A model generated the notes under the pieces. It was not told where the DNA came from and did not search any database. It worked only from the letters and a program-made list of their open reading frames with translations. DNA of 64,000 nucleotides, taken from assembly GCA_013423385.1 (NCBI GenBank), contig BLZA01000020.1:62001-126000 (forward strand). The letters are read 5' to 3'. Shown here in pieces: positions 45,380-57,300 of this stretch (the stretch's first letter is position 1; each line of letters begins with the position of its first letter). The DNA comes from Naganishia liquefaciens (taxonomy: Eukaryota; Basidiomycota; Tremellomycetes; Filobasidiales; Filobasidiaceae). A program made the translations under genes and the position numbers.

Positions 45380-45860
45380 ATCTCCTTCGATGCTTCAATT
45401 AGCGAGTCACTATCGCCATTGTGTTCATGGTTTTGGTTGACTTGTTCGTCTTGCTCACTCCTTGCGGCATGCGAGTCAGGACACTCGGATGGGCGACAAG
45501 CTGACGAAGAACGCCACGATCTGCCTCGGCCAAGCGATCTTCGCCCATCAGAACTGGAGCTTAAACTGACCGCTGGCACTCGACAAGGAGGAGGTTCTCG
45601 TCGTGGTGATCAAGGGGGTCTCGATGGATCGCGACGTAGGACCGGGGAAGTTCCAGTGAATCGTCGAGGGCAAGTCGTTTGCGAAATTTTCATGAATCGT
45701 TCGTCAGATATCGTAAAGAAAGTCTTCGTGAACCGCATTGTGGAGGTCATCAGGGGAAGGCTATATGTACCGCGACGAGGATATATCACAGAATCGTCTG
45801 CGGCGATCTTTGAGGCAGTTTCTATCAAGATAGGAGGTTCTGCCGACTAGCCAGTGAAGG
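45380..45860 (+). pseudogene. Degraded relic of a DupA gene (exon 3, 5' part)
   Basis: The segment aligns collinearly with the start of DupA exon 3 (9364 on). GACACCTCGATCTCCTTC matches GACACCCTGATCTGTTGC; the frame RVTIAIVFM...LLTPCGMRVR matches the membrane helix RVIIAVVSL...LLTRAGRRAR; and after a gap DIVKKVFVNRIVE matches EIVKVVYVDRPVE (28 of 37 bases by eye over that piece). Stops and frame changes show decay. The 160-codon ORF at 45368-45850 reads through it in mixed frames and is not taken as a gene. It is 11 kb from the nearer DupA copy. Confidence 0.6.
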
Positions 45861-46174
45861 GTTTCGATATCGGAAGGGACTCAGCTATCAAGACCGAGGC
45901 TGCGGCGCAGCGCAAGGAACGAAAGGACGTGCTGATTAGCGTGAAGAATGTTTCTCATGTTTCTTGACCGAAGATGTAAAAGGAAAGCCAATAGACTTGT
46001 AAAGACTTGGTGTGAATCTATGCGCGTGTTCCCTTGCGCGTTGACTGCGATCAAATAGGATACAATTCGAGTATTACAACCTGCATAGCTTGAACCTTAT
46101 CGCACAAAACTTGCGTCGCTACCAGTCGCACGCGTCGCTTCGCCGTCGCGAATACTGTCGCCAAAATCCTGCCG

Positions 46175-47513
46175 TTAGGGCAAGAGGCTGGTCTGCTCAT
46201 CCGCAGGCCTTTCTTCATCCTCCGTGACGGGCATTTCCACCACTCTGCCTGAACGTGTCCGCCTGTGGTATTTCTTGAAGCCAGCCCTTTGCTTTGCTGA
46301 TTTGCCTGCCGCCCATGTCTTTCCGGCCTCTGGAGTAGCAATCACATCAGCCTCGCATTTCCCCGACGTTTCCTGTGAACTGACCGGCGGCCACACCCGT
46401 CAATGTCAACGCTATTACGGTACCATAACTGATCACAGCACTGGCAACCGCAAAGTCACATGCCTTGTCGAGGTGACTCTTTAAGCCTCGGAACCGGAAG
46501 TCCGTGCGGTAGATGTGCAAGATGATGGCGATGCTGACGGTTTGCAATACGGCGTGGACTGCCATGAGAATCGATACAATTTTCCATCCCCCGCGTCGTC
46601 TTCTTGCGCGGACTTTGCGCGATCCTACCCAAAAGTCGTTGTCAGAACACGCTTAGATCGAGGTAGAAGGACGTACCGATGCCGACGGTAATGACAAGAA
46701 GCGCGATCAGGGCAACGACACAGGGTGCTAGCGCGAGTTGCGCCGCGTATCCAGCTGTACTCGAAAGTCAGTATAATTATTGCTGCCGAATCATCTCGGG
46801 CATACCAGTCGACCAGAGAATACCTGTGTGGCGGGAATCGTCAGCACACATGGGCGCCTTATCGAGACGAAATGCGACTCACAGAACTTTTGTCCGAATC
46901 GCTCGCACTCTGAATTCTGCGGGAATGGAGTGCACAACCATCCATCCCCTTCTCCGTCAATCGGCGTATCTTCCAAACCTTGAGTACCGACAGCCGTCTC
47001 AAATTGTACTGCTTCGCGTTGGCGATACGCGATGGCTTGGGTCGACCTGAGAATGCTCGTCAAACGCTCGAGCGAGCTAGGCGATTCATGATCCGAGGGG
47101 TGGGAGCGTTCGAGGATGTAAACGGAATCCTGCGACGGCGACAATGGCGACATCAATTGATTCACGAATGTGTTCACGGTGGGCGATGACGACCCCTCCG
47201 CATTGCTTGACCAGAATGTCGATTTGACCGGTGTCTTGCGTGTGCACCTGGACGCAGGTCAGAGTGATTCCCCTTATGCTGAAGCGATTGCATACCTGCG
47301 GTACAAGCCATACCTATCGCCGAAGAATATGTCAGTCTTGAAGGAACAAGTCTGATCGCCTCAATTTCGGTAGACCTACTTTGTTTCAAAGTGTGTTGGG
47401 CCAGGAGACAGCTCAGTTACATGAATCAGGTCCGGGACGTATACGGAGAGTATAGTCAATGTGACGGCCGTTAGGACTGCAGCGCAGGAAGGGACATCGA
47501 TGAGCGGACGCAT
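46175..47513 (-). CDS. Predicted four-helix membrane protein, unknown
   Basis: Six exons: 47513-47380, 47247-46883, 46823-46806, 46754-46677, 46624-46385, 46329-46175; predicted 329 aa with all phases consistent. Helix 1: CAAVLTAVTLTILSVYVPDL (N-terminal). A ~120-residue hydrophilic loop (LTSILRSTQAIAYRQREAV, CTPFPQNSECERFG with paired Cys) follows. Helix 2: LALAPCVVALIALLVITVGI. Helix 3: IVSILMAVHAVLQTVSIAII. Helix 4: FAVASAVISYGTVIALTLTG. The tail is basic then acidic (KKYHRRTRSGR, TEDEERPADEQTSLLP). Helix number and large first loop recall fungal plasma-membrane SUR7/tetraspan-like proteins, but no signature motif was found. Exon 3 has only 18 nt. Confidence 0.7.
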
Positions 47514-48700
47514 TACCCGAGACTTCGGGAAAGGGATACTGACGAAGAACCAAGGCGATCGGAAAAGGTGCCTTTCGCACGGTAACTCCAGGTTTCGAAG
47601 GCGGCGCTGAGGCCGCGGGATTGCGAGACCTCGAGCGCGGATTGGATGACATGTCCAGACGGTTTTCTCGAGCCAAGTATGGAAACGCAAACCGCTTCTG
47701 CTGAAAGATGCGCTCATGATACCCACCATCAAGGCAAGACCTGACGCTGAGCACCCTCCCGGGCGATCGAGCGGGGCGTGATGACGAGTATCGGCCGGGC
47801 GCACCCGGAGCGGCCGTCTGCGACTGATAGGGTTCAGCTTGCTAGCTGCATACATTCAGTCCAGCCAGGCAGTCAGTTATTCAGCCTCATCACATCATGC
47901 TAAAAGCATACGATGTAACGAAAGGAGGACGCAAGGCGTATGCTGATTGGCAGGTCTCTTGTAAATTCTCAGAATTTTCTCTGCACCCGAAACAAGTTCA
48001 ATCTGGGAGTCCTACCATCCCAATGACTATTTTCCCTTGCGACATTGGTCGAGAGGTACACTGGCAGTCTGGCATGTCATTGTAAGGGGAATCGGGCTGT
48101 ATTACCCAATTTCGGCAAGCTAGACGAGCAATTCATGGTGTTGAGGTAACACGACGACGGAAGCTGATGTCCATGTCGCGATCACCATATATTCCTCGAC
48201 GCAAATCTGACCGTGCATGAATTATAGAGTGGCAAGGGGTTCTGGAGAAAACAGAACACGCTGATGTACAGATCAGGCATCTCTTTCACTTATTCGAAAG
48301 GTACGTCTACTAATGTCCTCAAGTGACAGCATCCTATCTTAGATGTCGCGGACCAGTGATCTATTCTGCGATAACAGATAGCACCGTCGTTGTATAAGGG
48401 ATCTAGCACTAGCGATGTACACTTATTACTTCAAGACAGGATCTTTCAAGACCGGAAGTGGAAGACGAGGGTAGCTAATCCTGAGAAAGTCTTGCACTCA
48501 AGGCAGCTTCGTAATTAAAAGGAAATCAAAGGGTGGATCATAAGACATGAGACTATTACAAAAGGGCAGAAGGCCCGCTATATATACCTATTCACGATGT
48601 GTGGGAGCCAAGTGGGACAGGAGTCTTCCTAGGCCAAGTGCACGATCTGCACTTGCTGCACGATCTGCACTATCTGAACTGATGAACTTGGTGCACTTGG
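47514..48700. other. Intergenic, start of gene-poor zone
   Basis: Some 1.2 kb without a supported gene. Near 48640-48715 there are short irregular repeats of GGTGCAC and GCACGATCTGCAC. Base composition becomes AT-richer here. Confidence 0.4.
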
Positions 48701-50094
48701 TGCACGATCTGCATTTTGGAGAGTAGCCGAGATAGCCGGTATCTCTACAGGAAAAGTGGCATTCGACACCATGCTGTTCACTATCGCCATGTTGCGGGCC
48801 TTACCACCTTCTTACGATCCGCTCGTTCAAAGTCTATATCAACAGAAGAATTTAACGCCCGAAGTCATCTTCACCTACGTTCAAACCGAACATAATCGTC
48901 GAATCAATGCCGGAGAAACATCTTCGGCGCTTGCGGTCAAACAATATAAGAATGATTTACAAGATAAAAAGTGGTGTGAATTTCACAAGAACAACTTCAG
49001 CCATACCACCAACGAATGCAAGGTATTGGCAGGCAAGCGCAAGAACGTCAACCATCAAGATTCTTCTCGTGCCAACGTCTCTTCAACCGTCAACTACATG
49101 AATGAAACTGCACAATTCGACGACTATCCCGCAACTGCAACTGCAACAGCGATTTTTGTGCGATCCACCAGCGAAAATTCATTTTTTATCGATTCCGGTG
49201 CTACCGACCATATGGTTTGTTTGAAAACCCACCTTCACGACATCACACCCTTATGACGAGAAGTCGTTGTTGGTGGCGGCAGATCTCTATGGTCTACTCA
49301 CCAAGGCACATTGCGCCTGAATGGAACGCTCAGCCTTCTCTACGTCCTTTTGGTACCGAACTTGCAATGCAACTTGTTATCCGTTCGCAAGTTAATTCAA
49401 TGTGGTCTCACCGTCAAGTTTGGCAACAACGATTGCACCATCTTCCAACAAGGCAAACACATCGCGACTGCACCACACCGAGCCGGCTTATACACTCTGC
49501 AGGTCAGCGAATCATTTTCTCTAGCTCACATAGTCTCTAAGACTGATCTGCTGACTCACTGGCACCACAGATTGGGTCACCTCAATTTTCGTGAAGTCTT
49601 TAGAATGGGCAGTGAAGGTCTTTTAGACGGTGACTGGAAAAATGTATCGAATCATGATCTAGCATATGCATTTTGCGAAAGCTGTGTTCTTGGAAAGGAA
49701 GACGATTGAACACGTATCCAGCATTAGAACGTGCACAAAGACCGAATGATCTGGTTCACATCGACATTTGGGGACCAGCAAGAACACCTTCGCTCGGGGG
49801 AAATCGATATTTCTTCACTTGTTACGACGATCATTCCAGACACACTCGACTTTATCTTCTCAAGAATAAATCAGAAGCGTTACGAGCCTTCGAACGATAT
49901 ATCATTCTAGTCGGAAATCACTGCGAAACCACTATCAAAAGAGTTCGCATGGACAACGGGAGTGAATTCACTTCAAATCGCTTTAAACACTTGCTTGCAG
50001 ACAATGGTATACTCGAAAATCTGATTCCTCCTGGAGATCATGCACAAAATGGTCGAGTCGAGCGACAACATCTCACAATCTTGAACACAGTCCG

Positions 50095-50303
50095 TGTCAA
50101 GCCAAGGTCAACTATTGAATGCCTTGGTAGTCATATGTCTATCGTTGTACTTACCTGTCAAGCCAAGGTCAACTATTGAGTGCCTTGGCTTCACAGGTGA
50201 GTAGCGTACAAGGTTACTAGATAGGTTCGCATAGATACTGCCTTGCTGAAAAATCTGTTTGAGCTAAGCGCGATCGCGCTAACGCGCCCAAGCTAGTTCA
50301 ACA
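50095..50303 (+). mobile_element. 209-bp solo LTR inserted in the copia fossil
   Basis: The unit begins TGTCAAGCC and ends TTCAACA, with the 5-bp target duplication GTCCG on both sides (50090-50094 and 50304-50308). The second copy at 54904-55112 has exactly the same length. Internal features: a twice-used hairpin-like CCAAGG...CCTTGG segment and a palindrome AGCGCGATCGCGCT. Confidence 0.8.
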
Positions 50304-52289
50304 GTCCGAACCATCTTGATTGATTCAAAACTTCCGCAAGAATTCTGGGCTGAGGCAGCAAATTACGTAGTTCATGTTCGAAATCGAATTCCAAATGCGA
50401 AGATACACGATGTGGTCTGAAAAATGTGGCTCACGAGACACTGCGGCCTTTTGGATCTCAAATTTGCTTTCGAGATCATACAGAGTCTGACAAACTCCAG
50501 GCACGGTATCGACCAGGTGTTTTGCTCGGATGGCGCGAGGACAGTAGTTCCTATGTTCGATACTGGGATCCACTCAAGAAATCCGTCAATTATTCAAGAG
50601 ATGTCGTCTATTCACCACTTGACATATCTCCCGTCAAATCGAAAGTCGAGCCAGCGATGAAACAGTTGGACACAGTCGACTTAACAAGCCATCACATAGA
50701 ACAGAGAAAGGAACCAAAAATAAATAATCATCAAACGCCTGACGTACATGTCGCGCCATTGCCTCCAACTCCCACGGCTCAGCGATATACGACTACTGAG
50801 CTCGAAGATGAATCGACTGCAAACATTTCGCCTTCACCCTCTCCAAGAGATCCTGCGACATCGCTGCGTCGCGTGCCTTCAGATGACATACTTGGTCACT
50901 ATGAAAATGATAGCGAATCTGACGATGAGCTTGCCCTTGGCCAGGTTGCGCAAGCTGCTGCGTTGATCTCAAACGCAGGGAATCCCAACTCTTATAAAGA
51001 AGCTAGAAATTCACCACAATGGGAGCAATGGAAAACTGCAATTCAAGAAGAGCTCGAGAAGATGGAAAAGTACCAAGTCTTCAAAGTTATTCCTCGCCAA
51101 CCGATCATGCATGTTTTAAAGGCCCGTTGGGTCTTCACTCGTAAAGTAGATGGTGAAACCGGGAAGATTGCCACATTCAAAGCCAGATGGGTCGCAAAAG
51201 GGTATGCTCAGCTCAGATCGAAGGCATTCATCTCAACGACATTCACGCCTCAGTCGTTCACAAAGATTCAATCAGAGTCCTTCTCGCACTCGTCAACTAT
51301 CACGACTACGAGTGCGATCAGCTAGACATCAAAGCAGCTTTCCTGAACGGCGAACTTGAAGAAACGATCTTCATGGAACCTCCCGAAGGAAATGAAATAG
51401 ATAGAAGCCCAGTGATTCAACTTCAGAAATCTTTGTATGGACTAAAGCAATCCCCACGTTGCTTCAACAAGGCTTTCAACACCTGGATGAAAAGCCAAGG
51501 TTTTGTCTCTGCTAGAGCTGATCCATGCCTATACATCTTCAAGAAAGCCGACACGATCGTTTTAATCTCGGTACATGTCGACGATCAACTTGTTGCATCA
51601 AATTCGCGACCCGTCTTGGACAAATTCAAGAAAGATCTCAATGAGCGATTCGAATGCGCGGACAACGGTCCCGTCAATTACTTTCTCGGTTTCAAAGTTC
51701 ATCGCGACCGACAACAGAGAAAATTATTTGTCGGACAGGAATTCTATATCGAATCACTGTTAGAAAAATTCGAAATGACCACCTGCAATCCTGTCAAGAC
51801 ACCACTACCGCCTGGATTCAAGCCGGTAGCAGCGTCAGACGACGAAGTAGAAGAGGCAAAGCACTTGGAGTTTCCCAAAATCGCCGGATCTGTTCTTTAT
51901 CTATCAACTATCACACGGCCAGACATTTCGTACGCTGCTGGCGTCTTGGCGCGATACATCAGTCGTTGGTCGTTATCTCATTTCAAAGCTGCCAAACATC
52001 TGCTGCGGTATCTACGAGGGACAACAAATTTGTGTTTAACATTCGATGCCAATATTTGTCAAAAGTTCTTTTTCGGATTCGCCGATGCGGATTGGGGAGG
52101 ATGTCAAGATACTCGCAGATCTACATCTGAATACATCTTCAAGACTTTCGGAGGCTTAACATCTTGGCGAGCTCGACGTCAACCTACAGTGTCACTCTCC
52201 ACCGCCGAAGCGGAATATCCTTCTTCTGCCGATGCCGCAAAACAAGCAGTATGGCTAAGGACACTACTTGAAGATTATAAGAGGACTAA

Positions 52290-53342
52290 AGCTGCTGCTC
52301 AGCTCTTGCTGAAGGCCAGCACGCCCCTCTCGCCCCTCTTCTTGAGATGTTCGCGCACTTGGACAACGAGTAGGATAAGCAGGACAAAGGAGGATTGAGA
52401 ATGGAATTACCGAATTGTTGTACAGTAGCAGAAAAGATAAACCAAGTACAAACGGTCCTTTCTAGCTAGCTCTGCACTTGTAATCTCTTGTGACTTGTAC
52501 TTGTAATTCAGCTGAACTCTAGCTTATCCCGTATCGCTTACGAGCTCAGCTGAAGAGCTGCTCTATAGACGTCATTCACCTTACAGCTACTAGACTAAAT
52601 GTCAGGTTTCGCTCCGCGGCGGCTGCCACTGTTGCTTCCGCCGCCCACATCGCGCGCATTGCGAACCTCGCCAGCGAGCCCCGCCTGACAAGGGGTAAAC
52701 AAGTCAACAAGTGCCCGAATCCCCCTTCACATTTCAAGCTAAGTCTGCTTATGCCCATTCTGTTATTGCACAACTTGCAGCCTTTGCAGCTTCTGCCGTG
52801 ACATGCATTTCTCATCAGGGTACTTGGGCTCCCTGCAGCTAGCTGACTTCTATCTAGTTAGCCAAATCTGCCCGATTTGCCAGTGCACGACTTGCAGCCT
52901 TTGCAGCTCTCGCATTGACAGTTTACATTCAAAGGGATCAAGGGCTCCCTTGTGCAAACTTCAGTTTGCCACCAATCCCGACGTCTATATAATGAAGCTC
53001 AAATCACTTGTACTGTAGAAACCCATTCTATTGAATCACGCTTTGCCACCCAAACTAGAAGCGTCACTGGCTAAGCATTGCTTTGCCTTTACAACTTGTC
53101 TCGCCAGTCTCGCTAGTCGTAGTTAACATTACTGCACGATCACTGTTCCCTTGTCTTCAGCCCCGCTATTGTGAACACTTCAGTAGCTCCATTCTAGCAC
53201 TTGTCATTGTCTCAGTTCTGACACCGAAGTAGAAGATCGTTGAACGTGCCAGTTTCTCCGGATATTCCGAGAGTAGCCGGACTCATCCGATCTCATAATC
53301 GGTCACTGCTTAGTCATACAAGGCCGCTAGTTGGCGCCCCGT
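52290..53342 (+). mobile_element. 1,053-bp insertion nested in the copia RNase H region
   Basis: Flanked by the 5-bp direct repeat ACTAA (52285-52289 and 53343-53347). Its right end, CTAGTTGGCGCCCCGT, looks like an LTR end plus a primer-binding site beginning TGGCGCC, so the insert may be a remnant of an LTR element of another (gypsy-like) family. No coding frame was recognised inside. The left end lacks the usual TG, so its nature is uncertain. Confidence 0.6.
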
Positions 53343-53791
53343 ACTAAGGAGCTTTACAAAGATCTCGGCTTTCATCAAGAGAATCCTACAACAATCTACA
53401 ATGACAACATGGGTGCTATTCTTCTATCGAAGAATCCTGTACATCATGATCGATCTAAACACATATCTCTGCGACGTCATTTCCTCCGAGATCAAGTCAA
53501 TGAGCAAATCATCAAGTTGGAACATGTGCCTTCGACAAACAATCAAGCAGATCTCTTTACGAAATCGTTGTCAGCAGACCTGTTTCAGCAATTACGGAAC
53601 GAACTCGGCCTCAATCAAGTCTCCTTAACACAATCAACGGTATTCAGTCGAGGGGGTGTGTCGGAAATCAACGACTTTGAACACCACGTCACTTTAAAAG
53701 GACACGTGAATTCTTTGCGCCTCAATCGCGCTTCTGGTGAACGGTTTGTCAATATGTCATCTCACTGTGCTCGATCCATCTTGAAGCAATA

Positions 53792-53810
53792 TATATATAT
53801 ATATAAACTC
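53792..53810. repeat. (AT)n microsatellite in the copia 3' LTR
   Basis: About nine AT dinucleotides in a row; the related solo LTR at 57.0 kb lacks this expansion. Confidence 0.85.
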
Positions 53811-53950
53811 TTTTTATTTAGATTCCCACTTTGTACGAACACCTAAAAGTTCAGACATTTCTACTCTGATTCTTTTAGGTGAGTTCATCATTAACTAGGA
53901 GTGACTTTTAATATTCATTAGACATTTCTACTCTGATTCTTTTAGATCTT

Positions 53951-54903
53951 GAGCGACAACAAACGGAAATCGACTCGTGTATGAATCACAAACGTTCCTC
54001 TGACCGGATAATCTTCGTAAAGAAAAGGTCTCTCACTTGATGCCCCTCGAAGATTCGCGATTATGTTGAATAGGTTATTCTTGATGATCTTGTGGCTTTG
54101 AAGCGTAATGAAATGTCCTATATTGTGGCGTAACGAGGAATGGATATTCCGAATTTTACTATCTGGTCGAAAGCATCGCGCTGTAGCAACTGCAGCTTCA
54201 GGGTTGGATCGCTTCCACCACGCAAGCCTCTTTGATCATGTGTATGACGATAAAGTGCCAGCTTACAGATGATGACAGCCTCTTTGTTTGGCTCGGTTCG
54301 GAGGAGAGATGAGTGTCGCATACTTCCCATCAGTCGTTATAGCCAGTGCTCACATAGCCCCTTGATACGCTGCAGATCATCTCCGCCTACCCTTTCCAAA
54401 CGTGTGACTCGAGATCGAAGGGTGTGTTTGGCGTTAGTTGCGTTTCCTACGAAGATTCTTGGGATCACAACGAATAATGGGCGCCCCAGCAAGACACCTT
54501 GTGTTTGGTTGTGCTTTAAAAAAGAGAGTTTTGGCGCGTCTTGAATTGAGTCTCTCCGTCTTAGGATGATTATATCGACTGTGCCCCACTGTACACTTCC
54601 GATCGAAGTGCTTCAAGGCTGTGACTTCATTGTGATAGAGCTGTCAACCTGTATACTTGAAGGGGTTTAAGATCCATGTCATCTCGCAGCTGTCATCTCG
54701 GATTGTCAACTTTCGAAGATGACAGCTTGGCTGGCGCGAGGACAAGATTACAAACCCCCCTTGTCATTTTTGCTGTCAAATCGTCAATCAACATTTTGAA
54801 CATGCCTATACGACGGCGCTCGGAGCAACTATCTTCGGAGCAAATCTGGAGATGACAGGCACAGATCTGGAAGGCGTTGGGATTTGGACGATGTCATCTC
54901 TAT
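53951..54903. other. Gene-poor AT-rich stretch
   Basis: No supported gene. Short open frames on both strands (for example 54269-54544) lack codon bias or motifs. Several GATGACAG / CTGTCATC strings between 54640 and 54900 recur but form no clear unit. Confidence 0.35.
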
Positions 54904-55112
54904 TGTCAAGCCAAGGTCAACTAGTGAATGCCTTCGATATCATATGTCTATCATTGTACTTACCTGTCAAGCCAAGGTCCACAAGTGGATGCCTTGGCTT
55001 CACAGGTGAGTAGCGTACAAGATTACCAGATAGGTTCGCATATATGCTGCCCTGCAGAAAAATCTGGTCGAGCTAAGCGCGATCGCGCCAACGCGCCCAA
55101 GCTAGTTCGACA
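54904..55112 (+). mobile_element. 209-bp solo LTR, second copy
   Basis: TGTCAAGCC...TTCGACA, flanked by the 5-bp duplication TCTAT (54899-54903 and 55113-55117). Aligned with the copy at 50.1 kb it differs at scattered positions but has no net length change. Confidence 0.8.
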
Positions 55113-55334
55113 TCTATCCAGGCTCTGTCATCTTTTTTTGGCTTGGAATTTTGGCGTATAGATTGATAGAGGAGATGATAGGCGGAGATGACATAGATTT
55201 GAAAAAAACAGCAATCCTTTGCGCCTGACTCTCGCTTCGGATTGATGATCCATTGAGGTAGCGGTAACGTGTTGCTATGCTCAATTAGTCTTGCAGAAAG
55301 ATCTATGAGCTCTTTTCATCCACATCCTCACGAT

Positions 55335-55450
55335 ATGCGAACACCTAAAAGATTGAACATTTCTGCTCTAATCCTATCGGATGAGTCTTTTGTCAGCTAG
55401 AAGTGACTTTGGATATTCAGTGGACGCTTTTGCTTTGATTTCATCAAGAT
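55335..55450 (+). mobile_element. Partial copia LTR relic
   Basis: GCGAACACCTAAAAGATTGAACATTTCTGC and the following ~80 bp match the inner part of the LTR at 53.83-53.95 kb and 57.17-57.29 kb, with many differences. Only a fragment remains. Confidence 0.6.
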
Positions 55451-57004
55451 CGATGCTCTCTAAGCGCTCAGGTAAGTTTCTCTTTAGCTTATAGCGCTTT
55501 ACGACTTGTCGTTCCGATTAACTGTAGAGAAGAAAGATCTGTGTATAAGTAAAGACACGTCTGGGCCTGACGACTAGATCGTCCTCGCAGAGTCAGGGCA
55601 AGAACATTCAAGCAAATGTGTTCCTTTGACTAGTGTTCCAGTCGACAGGAGATTTGAATGGCGAGAACCAGACTTGTCCTGAAAGTGAATTTGAAGATAT
55701 CAGAAATCTAGTTCGAAAAACGGTCAGAGAAAGGCTTCCTTTGAATTGCAAACATTTTTTTTGTGTCACTCTTTTTTCCCCATTCATTGACGATATTAAT
55801 CTCGACACAGCTTTCGCCTTAGAAATCCCGAATGGTATTTGCAAGAACTCATTCGAAAAAACATTCTGTTGTACTGGACCTGTCTATGCAGTAGAAATAG
55901 TTCTTTTCTCTGGAATAGAAATCGTTCTTTTCTCTGGAATTCCGCCTCAGGTCTCATTTACAACAATAATCAGTCATTGACATCGCGTGAAGCGGCCTTG
56001 AGTTTTAATGTGCGCTGCCACAACCAAAGGTGAAGAGTCCGAAGGACAGCATGGAAACTGATACTGGACAAGCTGTGATCGAACGCAGATGCACAAGCTC
56101 ACATTGTCATTTTTACTCCGTATTTTAAAGGCAGCTACTCTTTTTACGAGATTCTGCCATAAAGGGTTCGGAAATGTAGATCCAGTCAAGAGCGAGTACA
56201 AGAATCTCTCATCAGAGATATCAAGCACATCAGATACATTTCCGCGTTGACCTTTTCTCTATTTCTGACAGACATATTGTGGCCTGTCGGCCGAGAGCGA
56301 TGCTTATTTGAGTGTGCATTCCACAAGCACGGGAAAATGCTTTCGCTTACGCGCCGGAAAGTGTCCCGTATAAGACGGCAGATAGTCGTTGCCGAGCAAG
56401 TCTTCTTGAGAGCATGGAAGAATGAAGGCTTGCAGCTGAAAGTAATGTAGTTATATCCAAAGGCGTCAACGAGGCCTCTAAAGCTTAAAGTACGACTTTT
56501 GATCGCTCGACCTAAACGCAATATAGTAATGATTTCCCTCAGCATCAGATGAGTTAACGGCGCCCAGATGTTCGGATTGTTCTCCATTGGTTCGTAGCAT
56601 TCTGAAATTGTCTGTTAACGAGCAGAAATCGTCATGCAGAACCCAGTGATATCTGACTGTTGCTCGTCATTCATTTTGCACAACCTATCTCCACATGAGG
56701 CCAATGCCCTGGTTATTTATCTCTTTCGTCCAATTGGAAGTCATGCTATAATTCCCACTGATCTTAGCAACTTACTGGCTTCACAGGCATGTTTCATTTG
56801 TTACGCCTGACAGGATTCCGTGAAGGATGGAAATCCTTGTACACCCTCAATCTCGTCGAAAACAAGGGAAGATGGCATCCCGTTGTGATTGAATCACCAA
56901 TGCTTCATGCATTACATGCAATCTTAAAGAGCAAATTCGAAGGACTCCCACGTTATATATATCATCAGCATCTGCAAGCTGAGCTCGAAGTTTCAACCGA
57001 GAAC
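55451..57004. other. Gene-poor stretch, small unexplained ORFs
   Basis: ORFs of 60-130 codons occur on both strands (55633-55980 plus; 56186-56587 minus; 56789-57055 plus) without recognisable domains or splice-supported extensions. GAAATAGTTCTTTTCTCTGG-like sequence is repeated twice in tandem near 55895-55940. I see no reliable gene. Confidence 0.35.
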
Positions 57005-57300
57005 TGTCGAAAATCAACGATTTTGAACAACACGTCACTGTTTCAGGCTACGTAAATTCTTTGCGCCTCAAACGCGCTTCTGACGAACGGCCTGTCAAGG
57101 TACCATCTGACCTTGCTCGATTCATCTTGCAGCAACAGATAAAACTCTTTTCATTTAGATTTGCACTTTGTACGAACACCTAAAAGATCAGATATTTCTA
57201 CTCTGATTCTTTCAGGTGAGTTTTTTATCAGCTAGAAGTGACTCCAAATGTTCATTAGACATTTCTACTTTGATTCTTTTAAGGACTTGAGAATCCAAAA
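57005..57300 (+). mobile_element. Diverged solo LTR related to the copia 3' LTR
   Basis: Starts TGTCGAAAATCAACGA and follows the 53659 LTR through GCGCCTCAA-CGCGCTTCTG, CTTTGTACGAACACCTAAAAG and the TCTAC-TTGATTCTTTTA motif. The right border and target repeat are not clear. Divergence from the 53.7 kb LTR is considerable, pointing to an old insertion. Confidence 0.7.

Larger units (their letters stand above)
48756..53950 (+). mobile_element. Ty1/copia-type LTR retrotransposon fossil
   Basis: Parts appear in copia order: gag with a Cys/His knuckle (about 48.76-49.14 kb), protease motif DSGATDH (49.19 kb), integrase (about 49.55-50.1 kb, DIWGP and DNGSEF), reverse transcriptase (about 51.0-51.7 kb, DIKAAFLNG and HVDD), RNase H (about 51.9-52.3 and 53.3-53.6 kb), a purine tract and a 3' LTR starting TGTCGG at 53659. 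No matching 5' LTR or primer site was found upstream, so the left end seems lost. The element is broken, with several interruptions of frame plus two insertions (a 209-bp solo LTR and a 1,053-bp segment). It is not young; related solo LTRs nearby are clearly diverged. Confidence 0.85.

Noticed and set aside
45368-45850. A 160-codon ORF after the phosphatase gene
   Set aside because: It mixes frames of a DupA relic; homology to DupA exists only in pieces and in another frame for the membrane helix.
48640-48720. Short GTGCAC / GCACGATCTGCAC repeats before the copia fossil, considered as CRISPR or LTR end
   Set aside because: Units are irregular, too short and without spacers; no match to the 3' LTR.
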